Below, one piece after another: positions 23,801 through 33,796 of a stretch of 64,000 bases of DNA. The stretch comes from Zhengitettix transpicula (Eukaryota > Arthropoda > Insecta > Orthoptera > Tetrigidae), in assembly GCA_037074705.1 (NCBI GenBank), contig CM073592.1, forward strand, positions 88,539,129 to 88,603,128, read 5' to 3'. The notes beneath the pieces were generated by a model. It saw nothing but the letters and a program-made list of their open reading frames with translations. It had not been told where the DNA came from and made no database searches. Position numbers and translations under genes: made by a program. Positions within the stretch are counted from its first letter, which is position 1, and the number at the start of each line of letters is the position of its first letter.

Positions 23801-26800
23801 AATAATTAAAATCTATGCCGTACTGACTCAATGACATTAAAGATAAAATTATATTATCACAATACGGATATGCAATTCTAGCATTGGAAGATACGTCCTA
23901 CTTTTACTTATCCCATTCCTCCAATTAAAATAACAGTTGATTAGTAAGTACAAAACTTCTTCAGACACTGGCCATTAAAATTTCTGACAAGCGTCAGAGT
24001 TCTATCTAGTTATTAATTTAATACATAATAATAGGGCAGAGCGTCGCAACAAAGTTCGGTATCAGGGACATTTCGTATAAGAAGCTTTCAAATTATGATA
24101 TTCCGTTTAAGGTATACATTATGTAATAAACGTACATAGCTTGTCCTGACCCCTTAGGGACAGTTTAATATGAACCAACACACATTAAACTCTCTTATAA
24201 AATTTTATTATTGTTTTATGCCCTGTAAAAATGCAATCCCAGTCAAAACGAAAATAACCAGTTTGTTTCTGAGACATAAAATTAAATAAAGTAAGTCTCT
24301 GTGTCCTACGTCTCTATAAAACCTCACAACTACGATTGAAAAGTTTGTTAAATCATCAATGTTTTCATAATAGAAAGATCATGACTGATTTTGTATTTAA
24401 AATAATCCAGTTACATACGTCAATTTAAAATGAAAAATATACGTCTGTTGTGAAAATTAATAATAAGATAAAATAGTCAAATACATACAAAATAAGTAAA
24501 TTTGAGAAGTACAAGTGTGTAGATCTGCATTTTCTGTTGCAATCGAAAATCATATCAAAGAATTAACATTGCGTAATTCTATTTTTAACAATTGCTCTAT
24601 TAATTTTTTTCTGAATTATGGCCAATTTAAAATTAAAATATATCAGATAATTAAAATTAGTGTTAGTAACCATTGAAATGAAGAAAGGAACAAGGTTTCC
24701 AGAAACGTCGTGTGGAATTTATATCATCACTTCTTTTGTCTGTATTTGGCTATTTTATCTAATTAACACTTCAATTTAGATATGATTTTGGTAAAGTCTT
24801 TCCTCTCAAGGATGAGAGCCTTTATAGTGAGGCCGGAAATCTGAAAACTCCCATGGAAGGGACTTTGTACATGCATGAGAGAGTCGCAAAAGACGATACG
24901 TGGTAAGAGAGGTTGAATTAGTTGAAGATGGAAATATCGTTGGAGAATGGCAGAAATAGTGTTGAAAAATTAGAGGGAGAAAAAGTGTGAAGATGATTAG
25001 TGATGAGTGAATTTGGTTTTAAAGTGAGTGTTTTGTAAAGACAGCAACCACTATTTGTACCTGCGAGGTATTTTGAACAACTAGCAGCACCTGAAATCTA
25101 ATGACGTCATCCACCAAATTCTAGGGAGTTGCCTGCAGGTCGAATAGTAAACGAAAACGTTGACAAAATTAGTAGCTATTAAATCCCATCCACTAATAAA
25201 TGAAACCGTAAATGCTCTTTGACATGGTATCTTAATTTCCACCACTTGACAACTAAAAGTATATATTTGAATCATGAATGTCATTTTGCAACATGCTTAA
25301 TGTACAATAAATATTTAAAAAGCAATAGGCTTTACAATCACTTTAAATGTGAGATACACTTCACAACAAAGTCAAGTTATTTCTACATACAAGCGAAATT
25401 TTCATGGCCGCCACGATCATGAAGGGATATATAGGGTAGAGTCCGTAGTACAAATGTGTTCTTCCAAAACGATTCATTTTCTTTTTTGCTCAGAGGAATC
25501 TGTTTACAATAATCTGCCGAGGTCACACTCCAAAAAGCAGCCATAGGTTCTGAAAATGACGTTTGAATAAGGAATCAGCGTGTCTTGAGTCCAGAGGATC
25601 TACTGCGACCACTCACGTGAGGTATTTTTCTCGTCATTGCGCCAGGAGTACGGTGTGATAATATATGGTACTTCGTTTTCTTAAAAATCATTGAAGATTA
25701 TTCAGTCATAGTAAAAATATTTATATTTTGATACTTAAATTTTTATTGTCATAAATGGATATTATATTTGTTGTTTTTTATAACAACTTTCCGTTTCTCT
25801 GTTTGTGAACAATTGTGGAAAATTAGTAAAAATATATAGAACTTGAATAATCCTAAAGATGTAGATTAATCCGCTGAGATCTTTAGAAGAGGATAATTAT
25901 GACACAAATGTTGATCTAGACGACGATAAATAAGAATTATCAGATGAATCGGAAACTGAAGATATTTTAGAAACTAGATCTGATGACTCGGATCATGAAA
26001 TTGACTAATTAGATTCATAAAATACTGCGGGACATGTTTAAAGGAAACTAAAACAATGTGAAACACTATATTATTGTGAAAAGTGATCAAGTTTTTTATG
26101 TATACACTCAAAAATAATTTTCCAATAATGTATTGTCAAAAATAAAAATAAAACCATTGAAACAGACTTTGATTAATGTATTTATTTTACCAATAATGTA
26201 TTTATTTAGATCTTTGCTGTAAGAATTATGTCAAATTTCAATTTGTTTAAAAACAAGAAAACTAGTTTACTTTGCAAATTTTCTTGGTTTTGTCGTAATT
26301 GAACTGGCAAAAGCAAGGTTTTTCCAGTTCAATAAAGACAGGTCTACTCATGACCTCATTTACAAGTTCATTTTTTTAAAAAAGTGGGTATTTTCATTCT
26401 GTTGTTATTTGTGTTAACAGTTCTCGGTTTTCACTCGGGTGTAGCATATTTAAACGCGACGTTTCGACGACTAATATCTATGTCGTCATCTTCTAGACTT
26501 TGACTTTGCCTAGAAGATGACGACAGAGATTTTAGTCGTCGAAACGTCGCGTTTAAATATGCTACACCAGGGTGAAAACCGAGAACTGTTTATCGAACAA
26601 TTACACCGGGAAAGACTTCAATCTTTATATAGGAACTTATTTATCAAGACTCATTATATTCATAATTTGAACACAACAGTCAATTTCTGAGAATGGTGTC
26701 CATTATTAAGGTATTTCTATCCCTACAAAACTGCCAGAAAGATTTAAACAGTTGTCCAATAACCAGAGTCAATCTGAAATTGAGCTTCTTAGCCACTCCT

Positions 26801-28471
26801 TCTATTGAGTAAAAGAATTAATAGAAGAATTTGAGATGTATAATGAAGTTAGTCAGCACTGTCATGTGTTGTTACTAATTTTATACGACTGTAAATGACC
26901 AGCATGAGCTATTCAACTAAGTTTATGCTCTTGACTTATATTATGTATACACATATTATTTATGAGCATTCCGTCAGAATTTTCACAGAAGTAGACTACT
27001 TTAAAAAATAAATAAAAACCAATCATATAAATGACTAACTGCATGTTTAATCAATTATATTTCAAGCACTCTGTATATCCCTTTGGCATCTAACTGATGT
27101 TTTGTTTATTTAACTAGAGCCTCAATATTTTATTATTATAATTCTAAAGGATATTGTGTTATTATAAAAAAATTTGATCGCAAATATTCTTTAAGAATTA
27201 TTTTGATTCAAATGGCAAGTTTTATATAAACCCAACTGTAATTGGATGTATGAAGTATGTATATAATGTGCCTATAATGCCTATGTTAAATGTCTGTAAA
27301 ATTGATTTAGAAAAGTGATGAGGAGCGGAATAGTTAACTTTACGTTCCCTGGACCTAGCGCGACTGACCGCGTTACTTTAGGGGGTGCGACTAACGGGAG
27401 AGTTAATTCAAACTAAATTCCGTCATTCCATATTAAATACCTAATTAATGATGGGAGAAAATTATAAATAGACCTCAGAAAGACCTTAACGACACTACGT
27501 AAAATTGAATGTCACTGCATGTGTACTTGAGGAAAAAAGTAAATGAGGACTAATCAGCAAATGACTTAAGGGGAAATGACCACGAGGTTTCATAAATCAT
27601 AATTTGAAATGTTAAGATAGAAAATTTTCACAACACATTTTATTTACAAAACGAAAAAATAAATAAGATTCTATATTAGTAGTAAAGTTCAAAAGTAAAC
27701 TCAAAAACGTTTATGACTAAATATTTCTTTCATAAAAAACAGAATATTATTTCGTGATATTGGAACCTCATTTACTGATTACTTGCAAATGACTAAGCGA
27801 GTTTAAGGTCATAGAAGGAAAAGGGAAAGAACATATTGCAAAACTTTGGGTAATTACTCATTACAGTTTGCATGTTCTCAGAAGTTATGTGTCATCAACA
27901 GAGTGACCGTAAATTTTACTGTCACTTACTCATCGTAAGTGTCAAATAGAGTTATTATTCCAGACGTCCCGCGTATCACTCAAGTTATACAAATACACGT
28001 TCAGTTTTACTTCCCCTTATTTCGACTATGGGCTGATTGAAATGATAACAACTAGTTTTAAAACGCAATAGAATTCTTAGTATTGTTCTCTGTTTATTAC
28101 GAGTGCAAGCAACTTACAAGACGTCGATTAAAGTGCTTTAAAACAGAAAAGTGGTGTACCTCGTTGATTGCCGCTATGTAATCGTGCCTGTTGGAAACGA
28201 TCTTGATGCAATTGTAAACGGCGGCAAAAATGAGGGTCCATATGGGTAGATGGTACGTCATTATGTTCATGTCGGAGATGTTTTTTGCGAGATACATATA
28301 TCCGGCAGCGAGGTTCATGATCAGGCATAGGACGATGACTGCCGTGTAGAAAAAGCCTCGTCGGGAAATGGGCGTGAGGCCAGAAAACTTGCTCAGCACG
28401 ATGGCGACGGGTAGGTAGTTCACCGGCTCCGTCTTCTTCTTAAATAGCGTCCCGTTCTTTTCTTGATTCAT
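14727..28471 (-). CDS. Odorant receptor (insect OR family), six exons, last exon not found
   Basis: Six exons on the minus strand (28160-28471, 22796-23059, 18423-18598, 18221-18320, 16039-16149, 14727-14882) join with canonical GT/AG sites and consistent phases into 373 codons, matching insect ORs of about 400 residues that lack only the short terminal exon. Family features: a short N-terminus with LSKFSGLTP before the first membrane segment; WMLGPVF then SPLPMGAHFPF in the second exon, like the OR 'P....LP...PF' motif; a hydrophilic segment ending LSVCVYRHDRLLR, the OR 'H..L' region; LAGYHLTEA then QSEISRALFEHQW, the conserved intracellular loop 3 region. As known for the family, it would act as the odour-tuning subunit with the Orco co-receptor in olfactory neuron membranes. 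Ligand unknown. The expected final exon, carrying a K.SYSYF-like end, was not seen between 1 and 14.7 kb. Confidence 0.85.
15000..16030. other. Odorant receptor intron 5, remainder
   Basis: AT-rich intron sequence with no repeat or gene recognised. Confidence 0.5.
16039..16149 (-). CDS. Odorant receptor exon 5
   Basis: 37 codons from TTCCAG|AGTCCAGGC to GAAGCA|GTAAGT. It encodes the sixth membrane segment (VVYVGFLFAAMTEWYILSLA) followed by GYHLTEA, the place of the conserved G/Y-E motif at the end of this segment in ORs. Phase 0 at both ends. Confidence 0.85.
16160..18215. other. Odorant receptor intron 4
   Basis: AT-rich intron of about 2.07 kb, no recognised element. Confidence 0.5.
18221..18320 (-). 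CDS. Odorant receptor exon 4
   Basis: 100 nt from ACGCAG|AAGGATA to GTGGGA|GTAAGC. With the two bases left from exon 3 it gives 34 codons: RRIVIIERIHSSILLVN, then the start of the fifth membrane segment. Ends in phase 0. Confidence 0.85.
18423..18598 (-). CDS. Odorant receptor exon 3
   Basis: 176 nt from TTCAG|GGAACG to GAG|GTGCGT. It encodes GTNCVYAEIALHTSVHFNDL and ends LSVCVYRHDRLL, the intracellular loop 2 region of ORs. Ends in phase 2; only a 102-bp intron separates it from exon 4. Confidence 0.85.
18865..19856 (+). mobile_element. LTR-like unit A (solo LTR candidate)
   Basis: 992-bp unit beginning TGTAATGCCAATTAATT and ending GATTATTACA, flanked by ATAT on both sides. TG...CA ends with a 4-bp duplication fit a Ty3/gypsy-type LTR. 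The downstream third carries ATCAAACCCAGTAGAGACCC, conserved in units B-F. An internal ATTACA at about 19799 followed by TTTTGGCTACCACAACG looks like an LTR end plus primer-binding site, so a very short remnant of internal DNA may be present. Lies in receptor intron 2, opposite in sense to the gene. Confidence 0.6.
20095..20660 (+). pseudogene. LINE 3' remnant (end of reverse transcriptase ORF)
   Basis: In shifting plus frames the sequence reads VKCFSYLGSALN, PVKPDVNYGSEAWT, RRLVWLGHVEKMNEE, then GEYLRI and RIMKEAKTYPRL. These match the well-known C-terminal part of RTE/Jockey-type LINE polyproteins (SYLGS ... YGSETW ... WLGHV.RM..). Several in-frame stops (for example after ENSLS) show that it is dead. 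Located in receptor intron 2. Confidence 0.8.
21060..22300. repeat. Tandem array of a ~494-bp unit distantly related to the SINE-like family
   Basis: The phrase GAGTTCGAGTAATATGTTTC recurs with small changes at about 21083, 21580 and 22077, a period of about 494-497 bp. Two full units and a third cut off near 22295 are present. Within each unit, GGGTCATCCACGTTGTGACC, TTTAAGGATTATA, GGTAGGTTGGG and GGAGGCAGCTGACCGAC correspond in order to the 3'-to-5' landmarks of the SINE-like family in minus orientation. The array is in receptor intron 2. Confidence 0.75.
22796..23059 (-). CDS. Odorant receptor exon 2
   Basis: 88 codons from TTCTAG|GTGATGCGT to TCGTTG|GTTCGT. It encodes the loop before and the third membrane segment (VCITALIATVMWMLGPVFV), the PLPMGAHFPF region and the fourth segment. 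The alternative donor 4 bp on (GTAATG) would put exon 3 out of frame. Phase 0 at both ends. Confidence 0.85.
24676..24765 (+). repeat. Penelope-like terminal motif, second copy
   Basis: CCAGAAACGTCGTGTGGAAT followed by an AT-rich stretch with CTGTATTTGGCTAT aligns with the copies at 7.4 kb and 37.2 kb. Confidence 0.45.
25862..26030 (+). pseudogene. Possible piggyBac-like transposase N-terminal fragment
   Basis: One frame reads LEEDNYDTNVDLDDDK, stop, then ELSDESETEDILE and RSDDSDHEID. Acidic leaders of this kind are common at the start of piggyBac-type transposases. The fragment is short, has stops, and no TTAA-flanked ends or catalytic region are visible. Could equally be a chance acidic frame. 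Confidence 0.25.
26416..26590. repeat. Near-perfect 75-80 bp inverted repeat (hairpin element)
   Basis: AACAGTTCTCGGTTTTCACT at the left is mirrored by GGTGAAAACCGAGAACTGTT at the right, and the arms stay complementary through GCATATTTAAACGCGACGTT and the GTCGTC/GACGAC stem to a short centre. Each arm contains a motif of the form AGAAGATGACGAC...GTCGTCGAAACG, of the type found at ends of Penelope-like elements. Confidence 0.85.
28160..28471 (-). CDS. Odorant receptor exon 1
   Basis: 104 codons from ATG 28471 (MNQEKNG...) to AACGAG|GTACAC. Two membrane segments are visible: GFFYTAVIVLCLIMNLAAGY and LPIWTLIFAAVYNCIKIV. The frame is open only about ten codons upstream of this ATG before a TAA, and a TTG at 28477 is no better, so ATG 28471 is chosen. 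Ends in phase 0. Confidence 0.8.
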
Positions 28472-28479
28472 CTTCAAAG

Positions 28480-29770
28480 TTACAACGACAAACAGCCAGA
28501 AACCTTAAACATAAGCATATGTTAATGGCATATTTTGAATATAAATTTACGAGAACTACGTCTTACTTACTGCATTAGACCAATTTATTAATTGTTTAAT
28601 AATTATTGTAATTCTAAGAGTAACAACATTATCATTGGGTGCCACTAAAAATAACGTTGAGATAACGAGATTGTTATTGTTGAAAAAACAACGGGGCTCA
28701 TCCGTGTATTTGCACTGTTTTGAACTTTGATTGTTTGGATTATGTGCTAGAAATAAATGACTATATAACCCTTTAGTGCATGATTTTGTGTATTTTTTAA
28801 ACGATTTTTTAAAGATGTATTTTTGTGAATACAATACGAAAAAAATAACCAAAAAGTATTAAACATGAGCAAAACAATTTGGCTCATGATGTTGCTCATA
28901 TTCAACATAAATGTAATTAGCTCGGAATAATCAATATTTGACATTAATTGGAATTATTATTATTATAGTGCAATTAAAATACGCTGAGAATGACGCTTGT
29001 TTTCTTTCTTGAAATAAAAAACCAAAAAAACAGAAAATAATATATTCTGAAGTTGACCGGCGGGTAGAAAAATCTGACTTAAGGGGTTGACTCACAGAAA
29101 GCTAGGAAAGGCATGTTTCAACATGTTCCCGGATTCCAAAAAATTATAATTACATGAAGAGCATGTTGTTCAATATCTGCATCACAAATTAGCTCTCTTA
29201 GAAACCGAGGGATGCCTCTGGGGTGATACTAAAATTTATGTTGCATATATGTTACACTATGCACTAAATGGATAATTGTGGAGCAGAAGCGGGCCGATCG
29301 AATGTAACCAAAGGCAATCGGCTAGTTGGTATAGAAGAGGTCAGATCTGAGTATCCGTGTTGCAGTGGATTTACTGTGTTGACGGAGCTGACCTGAGGTC
29401 ACTTACGGAAAAATTGAGAACGCGAGAGGCGGCTTATTTAGGATCCTGCTGTATTGTGGTTTGCGGTTGATCCTGTGAGAAAAGCTGAAAATTCGATGAG
29501 GACTTTGCATCTTTTCCCTGGTCGGAGTCTATAATGCGTGGGGTGATGCTGGACCCCTGAGGCGCTGTTATGTGAGAAATAAATTCTATTTTAATCTGTA
29601 ATAAACTAATTGAGAGAATTTCCTGTGGTGTGAAGTTGTAAATATAAATCATCCATTCTCGAGTAAATCCATAATTTACATAATATCGATCAGCTGTTGG
29701 AACACGGGATACGTTCGATTGCTTTTGGCGTCAGCTCATAACAACAATGATAAATTTGAAAAATCTCATA
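28480..29770. other. Upstream region of the odorant receptor
   Basis: No clear core promoter. A donor-like GCA|GTAAGT at about 28571 and an acceptor-like TTTAAG near 28505 could frame an additional short upstream exon, but the peptide they would add does not resemble an OR. A more GC-balanced patch at 29.28-29.70 kb is unassigned. Confidence 0.4.
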
Positions 29771-29774
29771 TATA

Positions 29775-31149
29775 TTGTAATATATACCAATGTTGTTATT
29801 AATAGAAATTTAAAATTGTTCAATTATTATGTTTGTTCACGTACGATAAAGGCCATGTAATTGAAATTATATTTGAACCGGCCCTGGTAGCATGAGGAAA
29901 GTGGATGAAATTATTCTCAGACGTTTTTTGATCTGCTTACGTATATTTCGTAGGAAAGATTCGTCGTCAAATTTATCACTGTCGTCGCTTGAGAGACTTA
30001 TAGTTTAAATTTTCTTAAAGTGGAAACCTTGTGGAATTTGGTCATTAAAAATGAGGTGTTGGCCTGAGTTCGTCGAGGATACAGGTCGCCATTAAGCGAG
30101 GTGGCCGAAAGTGGGCCCAGTAATATGGAAGTTGTTGGAAAAGTATAAAATATTATCAGTCTGTCTATCGTCATGGAATAAAAAGTCACAATTGGGCGAA
30201 GTCTTTCAAAGCCTTACTACTAGTATTGAAGTTTTTAAAATATTTGTAACATTGTAATCGGCTGGTGGCCGGAGAAGAATTAACTTGTGATCTGTGCATT
30301 ATTTTGACCGATTTCCCTGGAAAAACTATTTTGGCGATCAAAATTGCAAATTGATTTCAGGCGACGAGCGCAATCTTATTGTCTTGTGGTCTAAAATTAT
30401 TATATTGTGCGTGTTGATAAAAAGTCTTTGTAATAAGATGGCCAATTTTTTAAATTAAAAGTTTTGATGTGTTTAAAATTTACGGTTTGAGTAAATTTAG
30501 TGGAATGAAATTGAAGATCCACCAAAATTGGTATGTAAAGTATTATTTTAAATTTTGAAAATATCTTGTAAACATTGCATAATTGTTGTACCATCAAATT
30601 TCATTTCGTTTTGCGTTTGTATTTTGGGGAATATTTCAAAGTGTAACATTTTGTAATATCTTACGAACAATTTATTTCTGTAAATTTTACATTTTCCTTC
30701 ATATCTATAGTTTTCTGAGGCCCAATAAAACGACCTGTATAAAAATCAGCGTCTCACTTAAATTAATAGCCGCGACATTATTATGTAAATTTAAATCTAA
30801 AATTCATATTTCTTTTTCTAATAATTTTTTAAATATTTTATTAATGTAATTCAATTTCATCAGTTCAAGCCTGTCAATAAGTATTAAGAATTGTTATCAA
30901 ATTTTAATAACTTCATGATTTCAGTAATTAGATTTAAATTGTTCAAAGTAAATATTTAATTAAATTATCATTAACTGTAAACTAAAGCAAAATTTAAATT
31001 TTTTTAAATGTTTCAAGGGTCATTAATACATTAAATTCTTTTCAAAGATAAATAAGAAAATAATTAAATACCTTAAAGTTAGTTATTACATTAATTGGCT
31101 CTGAAACGTGTATTAAATTAAATTAATTTAATATCTTCAAAGGTATATT

Positions 31150-31152
<3 letters not shown>
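29775..31152. mobile_element. LTR-like unit G
   Basis: 1378-bp segment starting TGTAATATATACC and ending GGTATATTACA (an imperfect terminal inverted repeat), flanked by ATAT on each side and abutting a (TA)n tract. It has the boundary signature of units A, D and E, but the conserved AAACCCAGTAAAGACCC word was not found, so it may be another family. No coding capacity. Confidence 0.4.

Positions 31153-31198
<46 letters not shown>
31153..31198. repeat. (TA)n microsatellite
   Basis: About 45 bp of TA dinucleotides at the right edge of unit G. Confidence 0.95.
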
Positions 31199-31199
<1 letters not shown>

Positions 31200-31200
<1 letters not shown>

Positions 31201-32520
31201 GACATCGTGGTACACGTATGCTTCAAATATGTCAAGGAAATGTCGTTAGATCCAGCTTAAAATTTAAAATTCTCTGACAAAGAATTTAACTCGCTTTTGT
31301 GCCCAGGATTCATTTTTTCGGAGCCGTAATGATTTTTGGAATGTTGTGCATCCCATTCCATTATCTTGCAGGAAAAGATAATCAAATGTTTCAGTATTTT
31401 TAAAAAAAGTGTTGATATTCAGGGGAAAATAATTATAACTGAGTACACAAGTCCGATCACTTCTCGCAGAAATAACCCTACTATATTCAGTTTATTCCAT
31501 AAAGACGTTTACTGACACCTTCACATATTGAGCCTTTTTTACAATCATTGCAGAGTTTCAAGTCAAAGATTTTTACAACGATAATGTAGTAGGAAACAAC
31601 ATGACATGATTAACAAAATATCAAGCAAGTCAATTGTTTATTAAAGCACAACGTTTCTGCGAAATTCATCTCCGCCGCCATCAAGTTTCAATTAACAGTT
31701 TATCCGGTTGATAAATCGAGAATATTTTATTAAATAAATCACCGAAAAAGCTTACGTTATTTAATAAATGTTTAATTCATTTTGTAGGGAAGATGTAAGC
31801 GTGAATGATTTCTTGGTGAACAGTATGCATGATAAAAGTTCTTTCAAACAGAATATTTACTTATGAAACAAAGAGTAAAAAATACTTTTAGCTTATATGT
31901 GCAGAAACATTTCTTTTCCGCAGGATAATTTCAGTAGAATACAGTGAATGTAATTTAAAGCGAATTGTAACGTCTAAAATGTGAGAATAACAGTTTAAGT
32001 AAATTGGCCTGAGTATTCTTAACGACGCGGAAAACGTCCTTAAAACAGATAATGTAATTACAAACGAGACGAACTGAACCGATAGAATTAGTTATCTGTC
32101 AGTTATACAACGAGACACCTGTTCCAACTGACCTCGAAATAACTTCCATATTGCTGTAATACACATGTCACGTGTGTGGGGGAAATAGGAGACAATTTTT
32201 AGGAATTCGTAACGGTATTATAAACCGGATGTATTTTATAATTAATGTTTTTGAACTTATAAATTCACTATAAGGGCACTCATCCTGAAAAACGATAATC
32301 ATTTTCTGCAGGAAAGTGTTTTGGCTACGTTTATTAGGTATTCATCGCCACGTTGGTCAGGCAGCGTTTATGAGAAACCATCCTAGCGGACAGAGTAATT
32401 GATTATTTAATTCCCTCCCAACGCCCTTGGCGAATTTACGATGGAGCAACGCACCAGAATCAAAATCTGTTTGTTGTTAAACTTAAGAGCGGTTTTATTG
32501 TTATGGGAAGCTTATGGGAA
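31200..32520. other. AT-rich intergenic DNA, nothing recognised
   Basis: No exon-like frame or repeat boundary seen. Confidence 0.45.
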
Positions 32521-32524
32521 GGAA

Positions 32525-33660
32525 AAATTGTGATCTGGTGAAGCCGGCCTCTAGCTGTAGGCATATATACAATGTATGTGAAAATCTCATACATGATCTG
32601 GAGTCGACTCAGATGGCTCAGGGGTTAGAGCGATCATGACCTAACCGGCGGATAGATCTGGTCGACGTTCTTCTATCCTGACGTTTAATTGCATTAAAAA
32701 TGCTGTTAATGAACTCATATGATATGATATATATGAAGGAAGACAAGAATTGACGAGTCTTTTGCTCTCTTCCAAAGTGGCCAAATGTCACTGGAAGAAG
32801 AATCCTGTACGGTTCACTCAACAACGTACAGAATAAACGGAAATGGTGAAGAAGTGCGGCGGTGCCATCATGTTTGGCCTCCACATGAAGAATCGATAAG
32901 TTCTTCCACGAGTGATTTCCGGTGACCATTAGAAGAACCGCACAAGTGTGAACCAGAAGTTGAAACAGCAGGTTCAAACTGACACCTTTTTTGCCGGAAT
33001 TCATCTTGTTTTTTCCGCTATGGCCATGAAACAAAACTTTAATCAAACCCCTGAGGAAGACAGAAGGATTAAACACTCAGAAAATCATACTAAGGGGAAA
33101 AAAAGGCCAGGATTGTTAGTTTTTACATCATATAAGTATTTCCTTAGGGTACTACAGTGACGGAACATTACTACCTGAAAGTGAAGAAATGAAGGAAATA
33201 CTTCCTGAGTAATGGAGATCTGGGAACTGGTTACTGAAATGTAACAAACAGTCCGGCCAAATATCGTTGAAAATCAAGCAATTATTAAATACACTCTGTT
33301 TGTCATTAATTTCTCACTCTCCTATATCGCGTGATGTTTTCTCACAGATCAAATTCTTGCAACTTATTATTATTATTATTATAAAACGTAAAGGGAAAGT
33401 GTTTGAAAGACGTAGAAATCACTGGATATACAAAATAATGTAAGAAAATTTCTCCGACAGTGGAAAAGCCGTTGGGAAACTCATATCAGTTCATTAACTG
33501 CATTTTTAAGTAATTAAAGGTCAGGATAGAAAAACGTCGACCAAATCGGTCCCCCGGTTAGGTCATGATCGCTCTAACCTCTGACCCATCTGAGTCGACT
33601 CCAGGCCATGTATGAGATTTCCACATACATTGTATTTATAGCCAGAGATCACAATCTTCA
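32525..33660. mobile_element. Inverted-repeat element with tRNA-like arms
   Basis: About 170-190 bp at the left (32525-32730) is repeated in reverse complement at 33480-33660. Shared words include ACAATGTATGTG, AATCTCATACATG, TGGAGTCGACTCAGATGG, GGTTAGAGCGATCATGACCT and TCTATCCTGAC. The arm reads like the head of a tRNA-derived SINE (TGGCTCAGGGGTTAGAGC resembles a box A region). The 750-bp centre has open frames on both strands (for example 32618-33076 minus) that I do not recognise. Either a DNA element with long terminal inverted repeats or two SINE copies in opposite orientation. Confidence 0.65.
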
Positions 33661-33718
33661 TGGAGTAACATTCGGACACTATTAATTCAATGAATTTATT
33701 GCACCACGTTTATAAATA

Positions 33719-33725
<7 letters not shown>

Positions 33726-33751
<26 letters not shown>

Positions 33752-33752
33752 A

Positions 33753-33790
<38 letters not shown>
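33726..33790. repeat. (TA)n microsatellite
   Basis: TA dinucleotides interrupted once by AAG. Confidence 0.95.

Positions 33791-33794
<4 letters not shown>

Positions 33795-33796
<2 letters not shown>

Larger units (their letters stand above)
23062..28157. other. Odorant receptor intron 1
   Basis: About 5.1 kb of AT-rich intron. Recognised inside it: a Penelope-like motif near 24.68-24.76 kb, a possible piggyBac fragment near 25.86-26.03 kb and a hairpin element at 26.42-26.59 kb. The remainder, including 27.0-28.15 kb, shows nothing I can name. Confidence 0.5.

Noticed and set aside
28505..28571. An extra 5' exon of the receptor joined through a 65-bp intron
   Set aside because: Splice-like sites exist, but the added peptide is not OR-like and ATG 28471 already gives the family's usual length.
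32600..32680. A functional tRNA gene
   Set aside because: Box A-like sequence is present, but no cloverleaf or proper box B could be drawn, and it is one arm of an inverted repeat.
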